Assembly (NCBI GenBank): GCA_028716765.1 | Contig: JAQUPC010000130.1 | Location: 1-5,347, forward strand | Direction: 5' to 3' | DNA from: Alphaproteobacteria bacterium | GTDB taxonomy: Bacteria; Pseudomonadota; Alphaproteobacteria; UBA9219 | DNA: 5,347 nucleotides | Shown here: positions 5,343 to 5,347 of the stretch, piece by piece | Layout of the letters: the number at the start of each line of letters is the position of its first letter | Numbering within the stretch: the first letter of the stretch is position 1 | Notes under the pieces: generated by a model | Told to the model about the DNA's origin: nothing | Seen by the model: the letters and a program-made list of their open reading frames with translations, nothing else | Database searches by the model: none | Made by a program: the position numbers and the translations under genes

Positions 5343-5347
5343 GTTTT

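Overview
The window holds most of a Tol-Pal operon, all read on the minus strand. In transcription order it is ybgC (5331-4876), tolQ (4867-4133), tolR (4133-3657), tolA (3644-2790), tolB (2793-1360), pal (940-446) and the first 92 codons of cpoB/ybgF (276-1, running off the window edge). The gene order and the protein style suggest an alphaproteobacterium of fairly high GC: a TolB that starts EVRIDITRG after its signal peptide, a short Pro/Lys-rich TolA with a TonB-C-like end, and a Pal with the GHCDERGTREYN motif. The genus cannot be told from this sequence alone.

Layout. ybgC, tolQ, tolR, tolA and tolB are tightly packed: ybgC to tolQ have a gap of 8 nt, tolQ/tolR share the A of TAATG, tolR and tolA are 12 nt apart, and tolA/tolB overlap as ATGA. 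This implies one transcript with translational coupling. A 419-nt, AT-richer gap separates tolB from pal. It contains several small palindromes and a terminator-like hairpin whose T-run lies on the plus strand, where I see no credible gene. Pal is followed by two hairpins; the second is a good intrinsic terminator (417-384, minus). A possible promoter right after it suggests that cpoB also has its own start of transcription.

How the genes work together. TolQ and TolR form the proton-driven inner-membrane motor. TolA spans the periplasm and contacts TolB and Pal. Pal anchors the outer membrane to peptidoglycan, TolB shuttles between TolA and Pal, and CpoB links the system to septal peptidoglycan synthesis. 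YbgC is a cytoplasmic acyl-CoA thioesterase.

The most unusual feature is at the 5' end of tolB. Directly after the start codon, positions 2788-2632 hold a roughly 157-nt inverted-repeat element built from about 7-nt units that begin with CAG. Its two arms include a perfect 26-bp match (2774-2749 against 2639-2664). The element stays in frame and lengthens the TolB leader to about 59 residues. One arm encodes a polar, charged stretch. The opposite arm, read in the other sense, encodes the hydrophobic core of the signal peptide. A mobile or amplifying repeat thus appears to have replaced the original export signal of an envelope protein while keeping the reading frame, the ribosome-binding site and the mature EVRI start. 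A perfect 22-nt palindrome lies over the predicted signal-peptidase site at the element's inner border.
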